44,955 bases of DNA. Source: Clostridia bacterium. Lineage in GTDB: Bacteria; Bacillota; Clostridia; Christensenellales; Borkfalkiaceae. The notes under the pieces were generated by a model. That model did no database searches. It had not been told where the DNA came from and worked only from the letters and a program-made list of their open reading frames with translations. The stretch covers positions 1 to 44,955 of the forward strand of contig CAAFVM010000047.1 of the NCBI GenBank assembly GCA_900766495.1, read 5' to 3'. The number at the start of each line of letters is the position of its first letter. The stretch's first letter is position 1. This document shows positions 32,969 through 43,200 of this stretch, piece by piece. Both the position numbers and the translations under genes were made by a program.

Positions 32969-33910
32969 TAACTAAAAATAATGTGTTATAGAGCGCAAAA
33001 AAAACAAAGAAATAATCAGATAAAAACCATACGAGAGTGCGGCGCAGTTTGTTTGCACTTAAAGAATTGTGTGGTGCAGTAAAAATATGCGCTTAAAAAT
33101 ATATTATATTTTATAATGCGCTGATTAAATTATTAAATGCAATATTGTAAATAAAAAATGAGCTCTATAAAAGAAAGAATAAATGCATGCACTAACTAAT
33201 AATTGTAGTGCAATTTATAAATTAAAAGGTTAAAACGTTTGTGTTATATAATAAATTAAGTGATTATAAAATATTTAAAAAGAATTGGTAAAAGCGAATA
33301 TAAGTAATGGCAAAAACTAAAACACATAATTGAAGTAACCGGCAGATTTTATAATTAAAAAATGGAGTACATTTAAACGAAATCAGGCAGAATGGTTTAA
33401 AAATTCACCGGCTATAAAATGTGTTATTTTTACCGGTAAGCCGATTAAAAAACAGATATAGTTAAAAACCTTGCAAATGAAATGAATAGATTTTAAATAT
33501 ATAAATATTGCGACTAATGTTAGCACAGTTGTTATTTTTGTATTAAAATATAGTACAAATTTAATTTTTATATTAGATTTAGGCTAAAAATATTGATTAC
33601 TTTAAACGTAATGAGACAGAATAAGATAATTTTTTTCGCGTAAAAAATGTTCTGCATCGAGCAAGGCGTGTTGTTTTTTATTAATTAAAAACAAGAATAT
33701 AATGGTAATTGTAAATTATAATGCATGATAATTTAAACGTAATAAAATAGAGCGGATAAGAAACTTAACGGTAAATATTCAAACTCTTTTTATGTATTAC
33801 TTGGTTTAATAAGACTAAATTACGTGTAATATATTCTTGTTATGTATTTGAGCGTTTTTATAAATAAGCTTGATGCTTGATATGAAACAAAAACTATTAG
33901 TTTATGCTTT

Positions 33911-33926
33911 TGTTTCACGTGAAACG
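33911..33926. promoter_or_regulatory. parS site
   Basis: TGTTTCACGTGAAACG matches 15 of 16 bases of the parS consensus, including the central CACGTG palindrome. It lies 2.9 kb upstream of parA, 13 kb from oriC. The ParB in this window is of the Spo0J type expected to bind it. Confidence 0.85.
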
Positions 33927-34489
33927 TAAATAAAAATAGCTTGTTGTAAAACAAATAGAAAAGCGGCAATAATAAATAAAAAACGGCTTTAACAAGAAAA
34001 GAAGACGTTTGTTTTAATTAAAAACGGCAAAAAGTATGGCTTAGAAACGGTGATAAAAATTAAAAACAGTGAAAAACTATAAAAATATGACTTAATTATT
34101 TAAAAAATGACAAAAATGACTATAAATTTACTAAAAAATTAGATAAAAAACAATGTGGTGCAAATAAAAACGTGATGATATAAGCCAAAATTGGCTAAAT
34201 GAATAAGTGGTCGTTAAAAACTCTAAATTTGGATTAGAATTCGTTTTAAAAATCGATTTTTTATGTGAATTTTATAGTAGATTTAAAAAATGGTATGAAC
34301 GTGAGCTAAAGCCAGTCAAAAATTAAAGTCTTTTTTGTTTGGTAGATTTTTGCAAATAAAAACGGTGAAAGCGTAATAAAAAGCTAAAAATAAAATAGCA
34401 TAGATAAAAAACAGCAAATTTTTAACAAGAAATAAAGTAAAAATGCCGATTTTTGCTTGGAATTTTACCGAAAATTTACCGCTATAAAC

Positions 34490-34518
34490 TTGTAATTGCG
34501 GGTGAAATATGGTAAAAT
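34490..34518 (+). promoter_or_regulatory. ftsH promoter
   Basis: TTGTAA (34490-34495) and TAAAAT (34513-34518), 17-base spacing, with the extended -10 TGG. A perfect palindrome CAATCGATTG (34571-34580) ends three bases before the SD GGGAGG. Confidence 0.65.
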
Positions 34519-34593
34519 ATTAATGAAACTACAGAACAAGCGGATGCGTGGCTCTTCATAAACAAAAACGCAATCGATTGTTCGGGAGGTAAT

Positions 34594-36765
34594 ATGAAGA
34601 AATCAACGAAATATATTTTCTATTCGCTGGTGCTGATTGTTGCTATAGTTCTATTCGGGGTATTTTTCCTGGGTAACCGTGCGCAAAAGGTTGAAACCAG
34701 CGAATTCTGGACAAAGGCGGGTTTCGTCTTTATAACCGACGAAAATGACTTTAAACAAGACGCAAGCGGCAAAACCGTTGAATATAACGGCGAACGTAAG
34801 CCCGTTTATAAGTATAAAAACGCAGATTACATTGTTTTAAGCGATATGCGCTCCGACGGATTCGTGATTGCAGTTCCCGTTAGCAGCGTTGGAGGAAAAG
34901 ATTACGCCGGTGAGTTTTCAATAAAGAAAATCGAAGTAAACACCTATAATCTTGTAGGATATAACGATAAAGGCGCCGTAGTTTGCAAGTGCAGCTATTC
35001 GAGAAGCGAGCTTTCGGAAAAATATTTACAAGCGTATATGAGCGTTTCGGGATGCGCGGTAGATTATTCCGACCCCAACGCAGGCTCGGTGTGGTCGTCG
35101 CTGATAATGCCGCTCCTTACCGTGGGTATAGGAATCCTTATTTTAGTAATATTTATGAGGCAGGCGCAAGGCGGCGGAAAGAGCGCCATGGATTTTGGAA
35201 AAACCAAAGCTCGCGTAAACTCTAATATTAAAGTTCGTTTTGCCGACGTAGCCGGCGCCGAGGAAGAAAAACAAGAGCTTCAAGAGGTTGTGGAGTTTTT
35301 AAAGAATCCTAAAAAATTCTCGTCGTTGGGTGCTCGTATTCCTAAAGGCGTGTTGCTTGTAGGCCCTCCGGGAACAGGTAAAACGTTGTTTGCTAAAGCC
35401 GTAGCCGGCGAAGCCAACGTTCCGTTCTTCTCGATAAGCGGTTCCGACTTTGTTGAAATGTTCGTAGGCGTGGGTGCCTCGCGTGTTCGCGATTTGTTTG
35501 CGATGGCTAAAAAATCGATGCCCTGCATAGTGTTTATCGACGAAATTGACGCGGTAGGTCGTCAACGCGGAGCGGGTCTCGGCGGCGGAAACGACGAAAG
35601 AGAACAAACTCTTAACCAGTTGTTGGTTCAAATGGACGGATTCGACAGTAACGAGGGGATAATAATAATGGCTGCGACTAACCGCGCCGACATTCTTGAC
35701 CCTGCGCTTATGCGTCCCGGTCGTTTCGACCGTCAGATATACGTCAATTTGCCCGACGTCCGTGGCAGAGAGGCTATATTAAAGGTTCACGCGCGCAATA
35801 AACCGCTTGCGGCTAACGTTAACTTTAAAATTCTTGCCCGTATGACTGCGGGCTTCTCGGGAGCAGACCTTGCTAACCTTTTAAACGAGGCAGCTATACT
35901 TGCCGCTCGCGGCGACCGCAAAGCCATTACCAACGCCGATCTTTACGAGGGTATTGAAAAAGTGCTTATGGGTCCGCAGAAAAAGAGTCAGTTGGTCACC
36001 GAAAGCGACAAGCGCATTACGGCTTATCACGAAGCCGGGCATGCGATTCTTGCCAAACTTTTGCCGCATTGCGACGAGGTTCACGAGGTTACCATTATTC
36101 CGCGCGGAAGAGCTGCGGGATATACGCTTACCCGTCCCGAAAACGATAATCGCCATATGAGCAAAAATCAGATGCTCGACGATATAGTTATGACGTTAGG
36201 CGGAAGAGCCGCGGAAGAGCTTATTATTAAAGATTTCACTACCGGAGCAAGCAACGATATTAAAGTTGCCACCAACACTGCCCGCTCGATGGTTACCGAA
36301 TACGGTATGAGCGATAAAATCGGACCGGTTAACTACGGCAGCGACGACCAGATATTTGTTGGAAGAGATTACCAGACCCGCACGAATTACAGCGAGGCTA
36401 TGGCTAAACTTATCGACGAAGAGGTTGAAAGCATAATCAAAAAGGCGCACGAGCAGGCGAGCGAGCTTCTTAAAGCAAACAAAGGCGTTCTCGACGTAAT
36501 GGCGAGGGTTCTTGTTGAACGCGAAACCATTTACAGCGACGAGGTTGCCATGATGATGAAAGGCTCTACCGCCGAAGAAATCATTAAATATATGGACGAA
36601 AACGCCGAAGTCGAGAAGAACGACCCGTTCCGCATCAGAGATAAAGAGCTTGGAAAAGCCCTTGCCGAAGCCGAAAACGGTTCGGTAAAAGCCACCGAAA
36701 GCGGCGATAATAAAACCGAAACGGGCGCCGAAAATCAGCCGAAAAGCGAAGAAAACAAACACTGA
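34594..36765 (+). CDS. ftsH: ATP-dependent zinc metalloprotease FtsH
   Basis: A membrane-bound AAA+ protease that removes damaged membrane proteins and some regulators. The 723-residue protein has an N-terminal membrane segment (about 8-28), an extracytoplasmic domain of about 135 residues, a second membrane segment (about 168-190), the AAA module with Walker A GPPGTGKT (257-264), Walker B CIVFIDEIDA, the second region of homology with ATNRADILDPALMRPGRFDR, and the zinc motif HEAGH (479-483). The C-terminus is a long charged tail rich in Glu and Lys, somewhat longer than in most FtsH. SD GGGAGG precedes the ATG. It is separated from tilS-hpt, its usual neighbours, by about 19 kb. Confidence 0.97.
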   Translation: MKKSTKYIFYSLVLIVAIVLFGVFFLGNRAQKVETSEFWTKAGFVFITDENDFKQDASGKTVEYNGERKPVYKYKNADYIVLSDMRSDGFVIAVPVSSVGGKDYAGEFSIKKIEVNTYNLVGYNDKGAVVCKCSYSRSELSEKYLQAYMSVSGCAVDYSDPNAGSVWSSLIMPLLTVGIGILILVIFMRQAQGGGKSAMDFGKTKARVNSNIKVRFADVAGAEEEKQELQEVVEFLKNPKKFSSLGARIPKGVLLVGPPGTGKTLFAKAVAGEANVPFFSISGSDFVEMFVGVGASRVRDLFAMAKKSMPCIVFIDEIDAVGRQRGAGLGGGNDEREQTLNQLLVQMDGFDSNEGIIIMAATNRADILDPALMRPGRFDRQIYVNLPDVRGREAILKVHARNKPLAANVNFKILARMTAGFSGADLANLLNEAAILAARGDRKAITNADLYEGIEKVLMGPQKKSQLVTESDKRITAYHEAGHAILAKLLPHCDEVHEVTIIPRGRAAGYTLTRPENDNRHMSKNQMLDDIVMTLGGRAAEELIIKDFTTGASNDIKVATNTARSMVTEYGMSDKIGPVNYGSDDQIFVGRDYQTRTNYSEAMAKLIDEEVESIIKKAHEQASELLKANKGVLDVMARVLVERETIYSDEVAMMMKGSTAEEIIKYMDENAEVEKNDPFRIRDKELGKALAEAENGSVKATESGDNKTETGAENQPKSEENKH

Positions 36766-36783
36766 TTAAACGAAAAATAAAAA

Positions 36784-36814
36784 GCGATAAGTCGCGATAT
36801 AAGCGGCTTATCGC
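36784..36814 (+). repeat. TATAAG loop repeat, copy 8 (variant)
   Basis: Perfect 8-bp stem GCGATAAG/CTTATCGC with loop containing GATATAAGCGG; the TTAAC part of the core is missing. It lies between ftsH and parA; no T-run follows, so terminator function is doubtful. Confidence 0.5.
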
Positions 36815-36845
36815 ATAATTCAGATTAAAAAAGGAGCGAGTAGCG

Positions 36846-37616
36846 GTGAAAATAATAGCTTTTTCTAACCAGAAAGGCGGGGTGGGTAAAACCTCTACGT
36901 GCGTGAACGTAGCCGCGTTTCTGGCAAAAAAAGGAAAGAAAACTTTGCTCGTCGATATGGACCCGCAGGGCAACACCACGACGGGCGTCGGATTTAACAA
37001 GGGCGAACTGGAAGCTTCGGTTTACAACGTGCTTATAGAGGGCGCCCCTGCGAAAGATTGCATTCTGCATACCGGTATAGAAAACCTCGACATTTTGCCG
37101 TCGAGTATAGAACTCGCGGGCGCCGAGGTGGAGCTTGTATATTTAAAATCGCGCGAAAAACGGCTTTCGGTCGCGTTAGAGACGATAAAAGGCGAATACG
37201 ATTACATAGCAATCGATTGTCCGCCGTCTTTGGGTCTTTTAACCATAAACGCGTTGGCTGCCAGCGATTCGGTTGTAATACCCATACAAAGCGAATATTA
37301 CGCGCTCGAGGGGCTTACGCAGCTTATGAACACCATTAAGCTTGTAGTAAAGGTTTTGAACCCCAGGCTGGAAATAGAGGGCGTGGTTATAACCATGTAT
37401 GACGGACGAGCTTTGGTTTCCAAACAGATTGCCGCCGAGATACACAAATATTTCGGCAAAAGAACGTTCGATACGGTTATTCCCAGAAACATAAGGGTTT
37501 CGGAGGCTCCGAGCCACGGCGTGCCCGTTATGCTTCACGACCCCAAGTGTAGCGGGGCGAAAGCTTATGAATCGCTTACCGACGAAATTTTAAGGCGAAA
37601 CGGCGATTTACAGTAA
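36846..37616 (+). CDS. parA: Chromosome partitioning ATPase ParA (Soj)
   Basis: An ATP-dependent DNA-binding ATPase that works with ParB-parS to place and segregate origins, and in Bacillota also affects DnaA activity. The 256-residue protein has the deviant Walker A KGGVGKTST (10-18), a DMDPQGN switch (39-45) and the Walker B-like YIAIDCPPSLG. Its size is that of small chromosomal Soj proteins without an N-terminal HTH. The start is GTG, with AAGGAG nine bases upstream. parB follows 127 bases later. Confidence 0.96.
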   Translation: MKIIAFSNQKGGVGKTSTCVNVAAFLAKKGKKTLLVDMDPQGNTTTGVGFNKGELEASVYNVLIEGAPAKDCILHTGIENLDILPSSIELAGAEVELVYLKSREKRLSVALETIKGEYDYIAIDCPPSLGLLTINALAASDSVVIPIQSEYYALEGLTQLMNTIKLVVKVLNPRLEIEGVVITMYDGRALVSKQIAAEIHKYFGKRTFDTVIPRNIRVSEAPSHGVPVMLHDPKCSGAKAYESLTDEILRRNGDLQ

Positions 37617-37648
37617 TTCGTTGCATATCCGTTTTTTAGCGAAATGCG

Positions 37649-37667
37649 CGATAACGGCCTTATAGGC
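37649..37667 (-). repeat. TATAAG loop repeat, copy 9
   Basis: On the minus strand CCTATAAGGCCGTTATCG, the family core, between parA and parB. Flanking pairing is weak. Its orientation is opposite to both neighbours. Confidence 0.45.
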
Positions 37668-37743
37668 TAACTTATTTGAAGTAAAACGCTTAAACAAACG
37701 GCGCGCGCCGTATAAATAAAGATAAAACAAAGGAGAGAATAGT

Positions 37744-38658
37744 ATGAAAGTAAACAAAGGGCTGGGCAAAGGATTATCCGCTTTGTTTAAAGACGCGGAG
37801 GAAGATTACAGCCGTTTTTCGTTCGACGAAACCAAGCAGACGGAAGCGGAAGCTAACGCGGTGTATGAAATCGAACTTGATAAAATAGAAGCAAACCCTA
37901 ATCAGCCGCGTAAGGTGTTCGAAGAAGAGCCGCTGCGCGAGCTTGCTGATTCTATTTCGGTGCACGGGGTAATTTCGCCTATCGTTCTTAACAGAAACGG
38001 CGATAAATACATGATAATCGCGGGCGAACGCAGATGGCGCGCCTCGAAACTTGCGGGAAAAACCACTATTCCCGCCATTATAAGGGATTATAACGAACGC
38101 CAGGTTAAAGAGATTTCTCTTATAGAAAACCTGCAACGCGAGGATTTAAACCCGATTGAAGCCGCGACCTCGATGCGCCGCCTTATGGACGACTATAATA
38201 TGACGCAGGAGGAACTTTCCGCCCGCATAGGCAAAAGCCGCTCGGCGATAGCTAACATGCTTCGTCTTTTAACGCTCACTCCGCAGGTTGTGAAAATGGT
38301 TGAAACCAACAAGCTTTCCGCCGGACATGCCCGCGCGCTTGTCACGCTGCCCGCCGAAGCGCAGGAGAGTATTGCGGTAAAAGCCGTAAAAGAAAAATAT
38401 TCGGTTCGCGAAATCGAGCAAGCCGTGCGCGATTATTACAATCCGCCCGAAGAACAACGCCGCGCGAAAAAGGCTAAAATGGAAGCCGAAATGAGCGTGG
38501 AGCTTAAAGACATGGTTAGCAGAATGCAGCGCGATTTCGGCACCAAGGTGGGCGCCATAGGCAACGACCGCAAGGGCAGAATTTATATCGACTATTACAC
38601 CCGCGACGACCTTGACAGAATTATAGAGCTTTTAGATATTATAGAAAAGCATAAATAA
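37744..38658 (+). CDS. parB: Chromosome partitioning protein ParB (Spo0J)
   Basis: Binds parS, then uses CTP to clamp and spread on DNA and recruit SMC. The 304-residue protein has the N-terminal nuclease-like CTPase domain with the GERRWRA box (about 93-99), the ENLQREDLNPIEAA segment, the helix-turn-helix MTQEELSARIGKSRSAIANMLRLL that reads parS, and a C-terminal dimerisation region. The acidic N-terminal 40 residues precede LGKGLSALF-type homology. AAGGAG is ahead of the ATG. parS-like sites lie at 32.1 and 33.9 kb. Confidence 0.96.
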   Translation: MKVNKGLGKGLSALFKDAEEDYSRFSFDETKQTEAEANAVYEIELDKIEANPNQPRKVFEEEPLRELADSISVHGVISPIVLNRNGDKYMIIAGERRWRASKLAGKTTIPAIIRDYNERQVKEISLIENLQREDLNPIEAATSMRRLMDDYNMTQEELSARIGKSRSAIANMLRLLTLTPQVVKMVETNKLSAGHARALVTLPAEAQESIAVKAVKEKYSVREIEQAVRDYYNPPEEQRRAKKAKMEAEMSVELKDMVSRMQRDFGTKVGAIGNDRKGRIYIDYYTRDDLDRIIELLDIIEKHK

Positions 38659-38701
38659 GCCAGCCGCCGCAAAGCGCTTAAAAATTATAAATTAAAAAAA
38701 G

Positions 38702-38749
38702 AAAAAGCAGAGCGAAAGTGCCGTTAATCGACATATAGCCCTGCTTTTT
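38702..38749. terminator. Terminator between parB and dagK carrying TATAAG loop repeat (copy 10)
   Basis: AAAAAGCAG (38702-38710) and CTGCTTTTT (38741-38749) enclose the family core, which reads CTATATGTCGATTAACGG on the minus strand. A and T runs make it usable in both directions between convergent genes. Confidence 0.8.
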
Positions 38750-38790
38750 TATTTTCGTGCTTTATTTTTCGTTGAACATGGAACCGTTTT

Positions 38791-39666
38791 TTACGGGCGG
38801 TAAAGGTTGAGTTTTCCTTTTTCAACGTGAATATCGAATTTAAGATTTTCGTAAATTTCACCGTCAATCTGAATGGCAGGCGAGTTGGAAAACGAGAAAC
38901 TGACGTCGTCTTCCAAAGAAAAGTCGCAAAAATCTTCTTTAAGAATTTTACCTTTCATAAGCTTTATAAGCGCGCCAGGAATGCGAATGCGTTTAAGTTC
39001 GTTTACTATAACCAAATCCATTTTGCCGTCGTCGATTGACGCTTCGGGGCAAATAGGGATTCCTCCGCCTATCTTTTTGCCGTTTCCGCAACAGACAATT
39101 AAAGTTTTGCGCGCTTTCTTCTGCTCGGGCGGAAGTTTTTCGTTGAAAAATTCATAGAATTTAAATTTTATAAGGCTGATGAGAAGCGAGTTGAAATATT
39201 TAAGTTTGCCTTTTAAAATATTGCTTTTTTCGCACCTGCGAAGAATTTCCACGTCGATGCCGGTGCCTATCGCGTTTAATCCGCGCACCCCGTCGCATAC
39301 GAGAAAATCGGTGGGCTTAGTGGTTCCGTTCAGAATAATATCGAGCGCGCCGGAAACGTCCAAAGGAATGTTTGCCGACCCCGCGAAGTCGTTTCCGCTT
39401 CCGCAGGGAATGATGCCGTAGCGAACCGTTTCGAGGTTGGTTAAGCCGTTAAGCACCTCGTTCATGGTGCCGTCGCCGCCCATCGCTATAACGTCGGTTC
39501 CGCCCGCAAGGCAAATTTCGCGCGAAATTTCTATGGCGTGTTTGCTCCGTTCGGTAAAATGGAAACGGTGCGGAATGCCTTTTTCTTCAAGGATTTTTTG
39601 TATTTGGTTTTTAGCCGAGAGGGCTTTTCCGTTGCCCGCTCGCTCGTTGATTATAAAATCGAGCAT
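38791..39666 (-). CDS. dagK: Diacylglycerol kinase-family lipid kinase
   Basis: Phosphorylates diacylglycerol to phosphatidic acid, or another lipid in related YegS enzymes, at the inner membrane face. The 291-residue protein has the N-terminal INERAGNGKA, the nucleotide motif MGGDGTMNEV (61-70), the GIIPCGSGNDFA loop and later GLNAIGTGIDVEI, the standard DAGK catalytic layout, with VNELKRIRIPGALIKLMKGKI in the second domain. The ATG at 39666 was chosen from GGAG upstream and the promoter position. A hairpin TCGCG/CGCGA (39683-39698) abuts the SD. Recycling of diacylglycerol would fit the glycolipid transferase at 3.4 kb, though that link is inference. Confidence 0.92.
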   Translation of the reverse strand: MLDFIINERAGNGKALSAKNQIQKILEEKGIPHRFHFTERSKHAIEISREICLAGGTDVIAMGGDGTMNEVLNGLTNLETVRYGIIPCGSGNDFAGSANIPLDVSGALDIILNGTTKPTDFLVCDGVRGLNAIGTGIDVEILRRCEKSNILKGKLKYFNSLLISLIKFKFYEFFNEKLPPEQKKARKTLIVCCGNGKKIGGGIPICPEASIDDGKMDLVIVNELKRIRIPGALIKLMKGKILKEDFCDFSLEDDVSFSFSNSPAIQIDGEIYENLKFDIHVEKGKLNLYRP

Positions 39667-39682
39667 GCGTAAAAATACTCCG

Positions 39683-39698
39683 TCGCGATAAAACGCGA
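39683..39698 (-). promoter_or_regulatory. Hairpin abutting the dagK Shine-Dalgarno
   Basis: On the minus strand TCGCG and CGCGA pair around TTTTAT, and CGGAG follows immediately. Confidence 0.55.
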
Positions 39699-39705
39699 TA
39701 AGTTC

Positions 39706-39734
39706 ATTATACAACAGGCTTAATAAAAATGCAA
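39706..39734 (-). promoter_or_regulatory. dagK promoter
   Basis: Minus-strand TTGCAT (39729-39734) and TATAAT (39706-39711), 17-base spacing; same hexamers as the cvpA promoter. Confidence 0.8.
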
Positions 39735-39800
39735 TAAAAAAACGGTTTTTGCGAAAAATTTGTTTTTTCGTTGATTTTTGCAAAAAGCGGCAAAAACATA

Positions 39801-39837
39801 AAAAGTGCGGCTATAAGCCTGTTAACGCATAGTTTTA
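39801..39837 (+). repeat. TATAAG loop repeat, copy 11
   Basis: AAAAGTGCG and CGCATAGTTTT flank the core CTATAAGCCTGTTAACG, in the divergent dagK/giant-gene gap, so here it is not at a 3' end. Confidence 0.65.
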
Positions 39838-39900
39838 TAAAAGAACAAACCAAAAAATAATTTTTGGAAAAAGGAAACGCGTGTAAAAAAGAAAAAATAA

Positions 39901-39933
39901 AAAGCTTGCCTATAAGGCGGTTAACGAGCTTTT
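39901..39933 (+). repeat. TATAAG loop repeat, copy 12
   Basis: Stem AAAGCT (39901-39906) and AGCTTT (39927-39932) around the core CTATAAGGCGGTTAACG. The rest of 39934-40182 holds no gene that I can see. Confidence 0.7.
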
Positions 39934-40182
39934 CGAAATTTTTTTAACTGAAAAACGCCGAGTTTCGGGCAGACTGGCGGCATAAACTAATGACAAAACG
40001 AATAATTCAAAATGCGAAAACAAGGCTGTTTTTTGTAATTTTGCAACCGATAGAGCAAGCTGCGCTTCTTTGAAAAACGAGTAAATTTTTATTAAAAAGT
40101 GGACAAACCTATCGATAAAAACAAAGTTTTGTGATAAAACGGTAAAACTTTTTGTGCAAGCCGAAAAAGATTTTTAAAAGCA

Positions 40183-40211
40183 TTGACAGGGGAATAAAGT
40201 AATTGTATAAT
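40183..40211 (+). promoter_or_regulatory. Giant-protein gene promoter
   Basis: TTGACA (40183-40188) and TATAAT (40206-40211), perfect hexamers, 17-base spacing. Confidence 0.88.
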
Positions 40212-40223
40212 ATAATAGTCATT

Positions 40224-40260
40224 AAAGGCTTGTAGTACATTCTTTTTTATTGAAGCCTTT
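40224..40260 (+). promoter_or_regulatory. Hairpin abutting the giant-gene Shine-Dalgarno
   Basis: AAAGGCTT and AAGCCTTT (8 bp) enclose a 21-base loop; AAAGGAG follows with no gap. The stem lies at the predicted 5' end of the message. Confidence 0.6.
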
Positions 40261-40277
40261 AAAGGAGATGACGAAGT

Positions 40278-43200
40278 ATGGGAAATTTAGTCAGAAGAGT
40301 TCTTGCGTTCGTTCTGGGAATGGTGTTCACCGTTTCGCTTGCGGCGGGGTCCGTCGCGGGGGGCGCTTATTGGGCGTACAAAACGGTTAAACCTCTTACC
40401 GCCGTTACCGATAAAGATTCGGGGCTCGGCGATTTGCGCGAGCAGACGGTTGAGGATTTGGTAGCGTTATTGCAAAGCGCCGCCGCCGAACCGGACAAAT
40501 ACACGCTTGCCCGTCTTGCCGACGAGTACAATATCGACTTTGTAAAATTGCTCGATAAAGTCGGCGTTAAAGTGGACGCGGATAAGAACAAAGCCAACTG
40601 GAACGCGCTTATGGGCGTTTCGCTGTTTAACCTGAAAGACGGTATAGAGCCGTTTTTGAAAAGCATACCCGTGAGGGCGCTTTACAATTTCATTTCGGAA
40701 GAGCAGCTCGATAATTTGCTTTCCCGCGAGGCGCAGGATAAACTTGGCGATTACACGGTTTACGAACTTATTTCGAAGGAAGAGGGCGAAACCGACGTGG
40801 GCGCGATTAAAGCGGTAAGAACTTTGAGCATAGGCTCGCTGCTTCCCCAGTTCTTCGAAGAAAAATACGACGCGGTTACTCACCGTTCGGAATACGTTTT
40901 AAAAGACGACTGCAAGATTCGCGTCTTAGAAGTATTCGGCAACGTATCGCTCGGAGTGATAAGCAATATGCTTGCTCCGGGTGCCGACTTTATGACCGAG
41001 CTTTTGGAGGGCAGTCTTTCTTCGGTTGCCGAAATGCCCATCGAGGACATTATATACGACATTGCAGCCACAATATCGGAAGATATAGGCAAAGAGGTTA
41101 AAAAATACGCTGCGGTGTTAAACGGAGCGAAAATATCGCAACTCTTTACCCGCAACGCCGACGGCGGTTACTCCTTTACCTACGAAAGCGTTGTGAAAGA
41201 CCTTAAAATCGGCTGCATTTTCGGTTTGACCGACAAACTCGGCGACGGCGTGTGGACGAATAAGAACGGCGAACCCGTTCCCGACGTATTGCAAGAACTT
41301 TGCAATATCGACCTCGGCGCGATATTCGACAACGACGGCACGTTAGATATGATCAATCAGCTTATCGGCGGCGTGAACGTGGGAATGATACTCGACGCGT
41401 GTAAGGTTGAAGTCGGAACGCCCGCGCTCGATATGATTCGCAAAATAGAAATCGGCAAACTGCTTGAAGGACAGACCGATAAATTCGACGTAAATAAATT
41501 TTTGCAATCGCTGGTTTCCAACGTAAGGGAATCGGTCGGCGACGTAACTCTTTCCGAAATTATAGGCGTAACCACGGGCAACGCTTTCGTGGATAAACTG
41601 CTTTCGTTTAAAGTTTCCGATTTCGTTCTTGACGAATATTCGGTTAAGAATATTTTAAACGCTTTAAAATCCGGCTTCGGCGACGTGTGCCTGGGCGACG
41701 TTCTCAACGTGACCAAGGGCGAGGGCGGCGAATGGAATATAACCGGCACGGCTTTTGAAAAACTTGAATTTATGAAGCCGCTGTTCGATTTGTCGATTAA
41801 CAACATAATAAACGTAGTCGACGAAATCACTTCAAACAACGGCAAGGTTACCGCTTCGGCTATCGTCGAGACGATTATCCCCGAGCTTAAACTCGGCGAT
41901 ATATTCGTGGCTATTCCCGGCATTTCCAAAGACGAAGCTACCGGCAACTACGTAATCACCGCCGGCAACATAAGCAAAGTTCTGCCCTCCGGCATAGGCG
42001 CGCTTTTGGATATGCGCGTTTACCAGATAGTAGACGGAATAGAAAACAACAATTCTCAATTCGACCTTTACACCATACTCGACAACGTTAAATTCGGCGA
42101 TTTCGTTTCGTTTGCCGACGACCTTTTGAATAAGTGCGAGAAAGAATACGTTTACGACGAAAAATCCGAGAAATACGTGTGGAAAAACGACGCGGCTTCT
42201 TCCACCACCAAATTTATGAACGTTTCGGTTGCCGAAATGGTGAACGACGCGTTCAAAAACAAATTCGAAAAAACTCTTTCCACTCCCGTTATTGCGGTTA
42301 CCGAATTCGCCGCGGAAATGGGTAAATGGGTTTCGCGCGTGAGCGGGCTTGACAAAACTCTTACCGAAATCGATTCTCAACTCGATTCGCTTTGCGGTAT
42401 AGTAAGCGGTATATTCACGCCCGAAAGCACTTTGAAAAAAGCGACCGTTGCCGACGACGTGGAAGCCGGCGTTATAGTTGACGGGGTGAGAATTATTCTC
42501 GACACCGTGAACAGCTTTAAAACAAGTAGCGGCAAGAAGATAATTCCGAGCGCCGTATATAGCGCGATTGACGGAGTTGACGAGATTATAGGCAACATTA
42601 AGCTTAAAAATTTCGTTGAAGAAATTAAAACCGTAGAGGTAAGCAAGGTTATTTCGGTAGCCGCTTCTTCGGTGAACGACGCAACCGAAAACAAATACGA
42701 AGAAAAAGTTAACGCGTTTGCCGGCGTAGCCGATACGATTGCGGGCGGAACGCTCGGCAATTTCAGAATAAGGAATTTCCTTGTGGCGAGCGCCGAGGGC
42801 AGCGCCGAACAAGGGCTTGCCGAGCAGATACATAATATCCTTATTATATATAATGTGAACAACTCGTCGGTCGACGAAATGTTTGTTCAGCTTTCCGAAA
42901 TTTACGGCGGCGTTCGCGCCAAAGAATTTTTGGATAAGAATAAAAACCTTGAAATTAACCAAAGCGTAAGCGCCGTCTCTTCCGTCGTTAAAACGTTCTT
43001 CAAAGACGACGCTAACGGAACCAAGGTTAAAGATATAATAGACGGCGGCGTAAACGTCGTTGAGGTTGTGTTCAGGGGCAAAACTTTCGTTAAGTTCGGA
43101 GTTGCCGACTTTGACGTAAGCGAACTTACCGAAAAAACCGAAACTTTGTCCGGTTTGATTTTAGGTTCTTCGTCGCAAGCAAACAAAACTATTTGCAGCG

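Larger units (their letters stand above)
31973..34489. other. 2.5-kb AT-rich non-coding tract
   Basis: No credible gene is found in either strand: no frame of useful length with a ribosome binding site. It contains two parS-like sites, several TGTTTCAC/GTGAAACA half-sites, six AGTACT palindromes in 188 bases, pairs of GCGC-tipped hairpins, three degenerate copies of TTTAAACGTAAT...AGA, and many A-rich repeats. A run of this length without genes is unusual in this compact chromosome. It lies between cvpA and ftsH, upstream of parAB. Confidence 0.8.

Noticed and set aside
41832..42962. Long minus-strand open frames across the giant gene (also at 43902-44837).
   Set aside because: They mirror the plus-strand reading frame, have no ribosome binding sites, and their products show only shadow composition.
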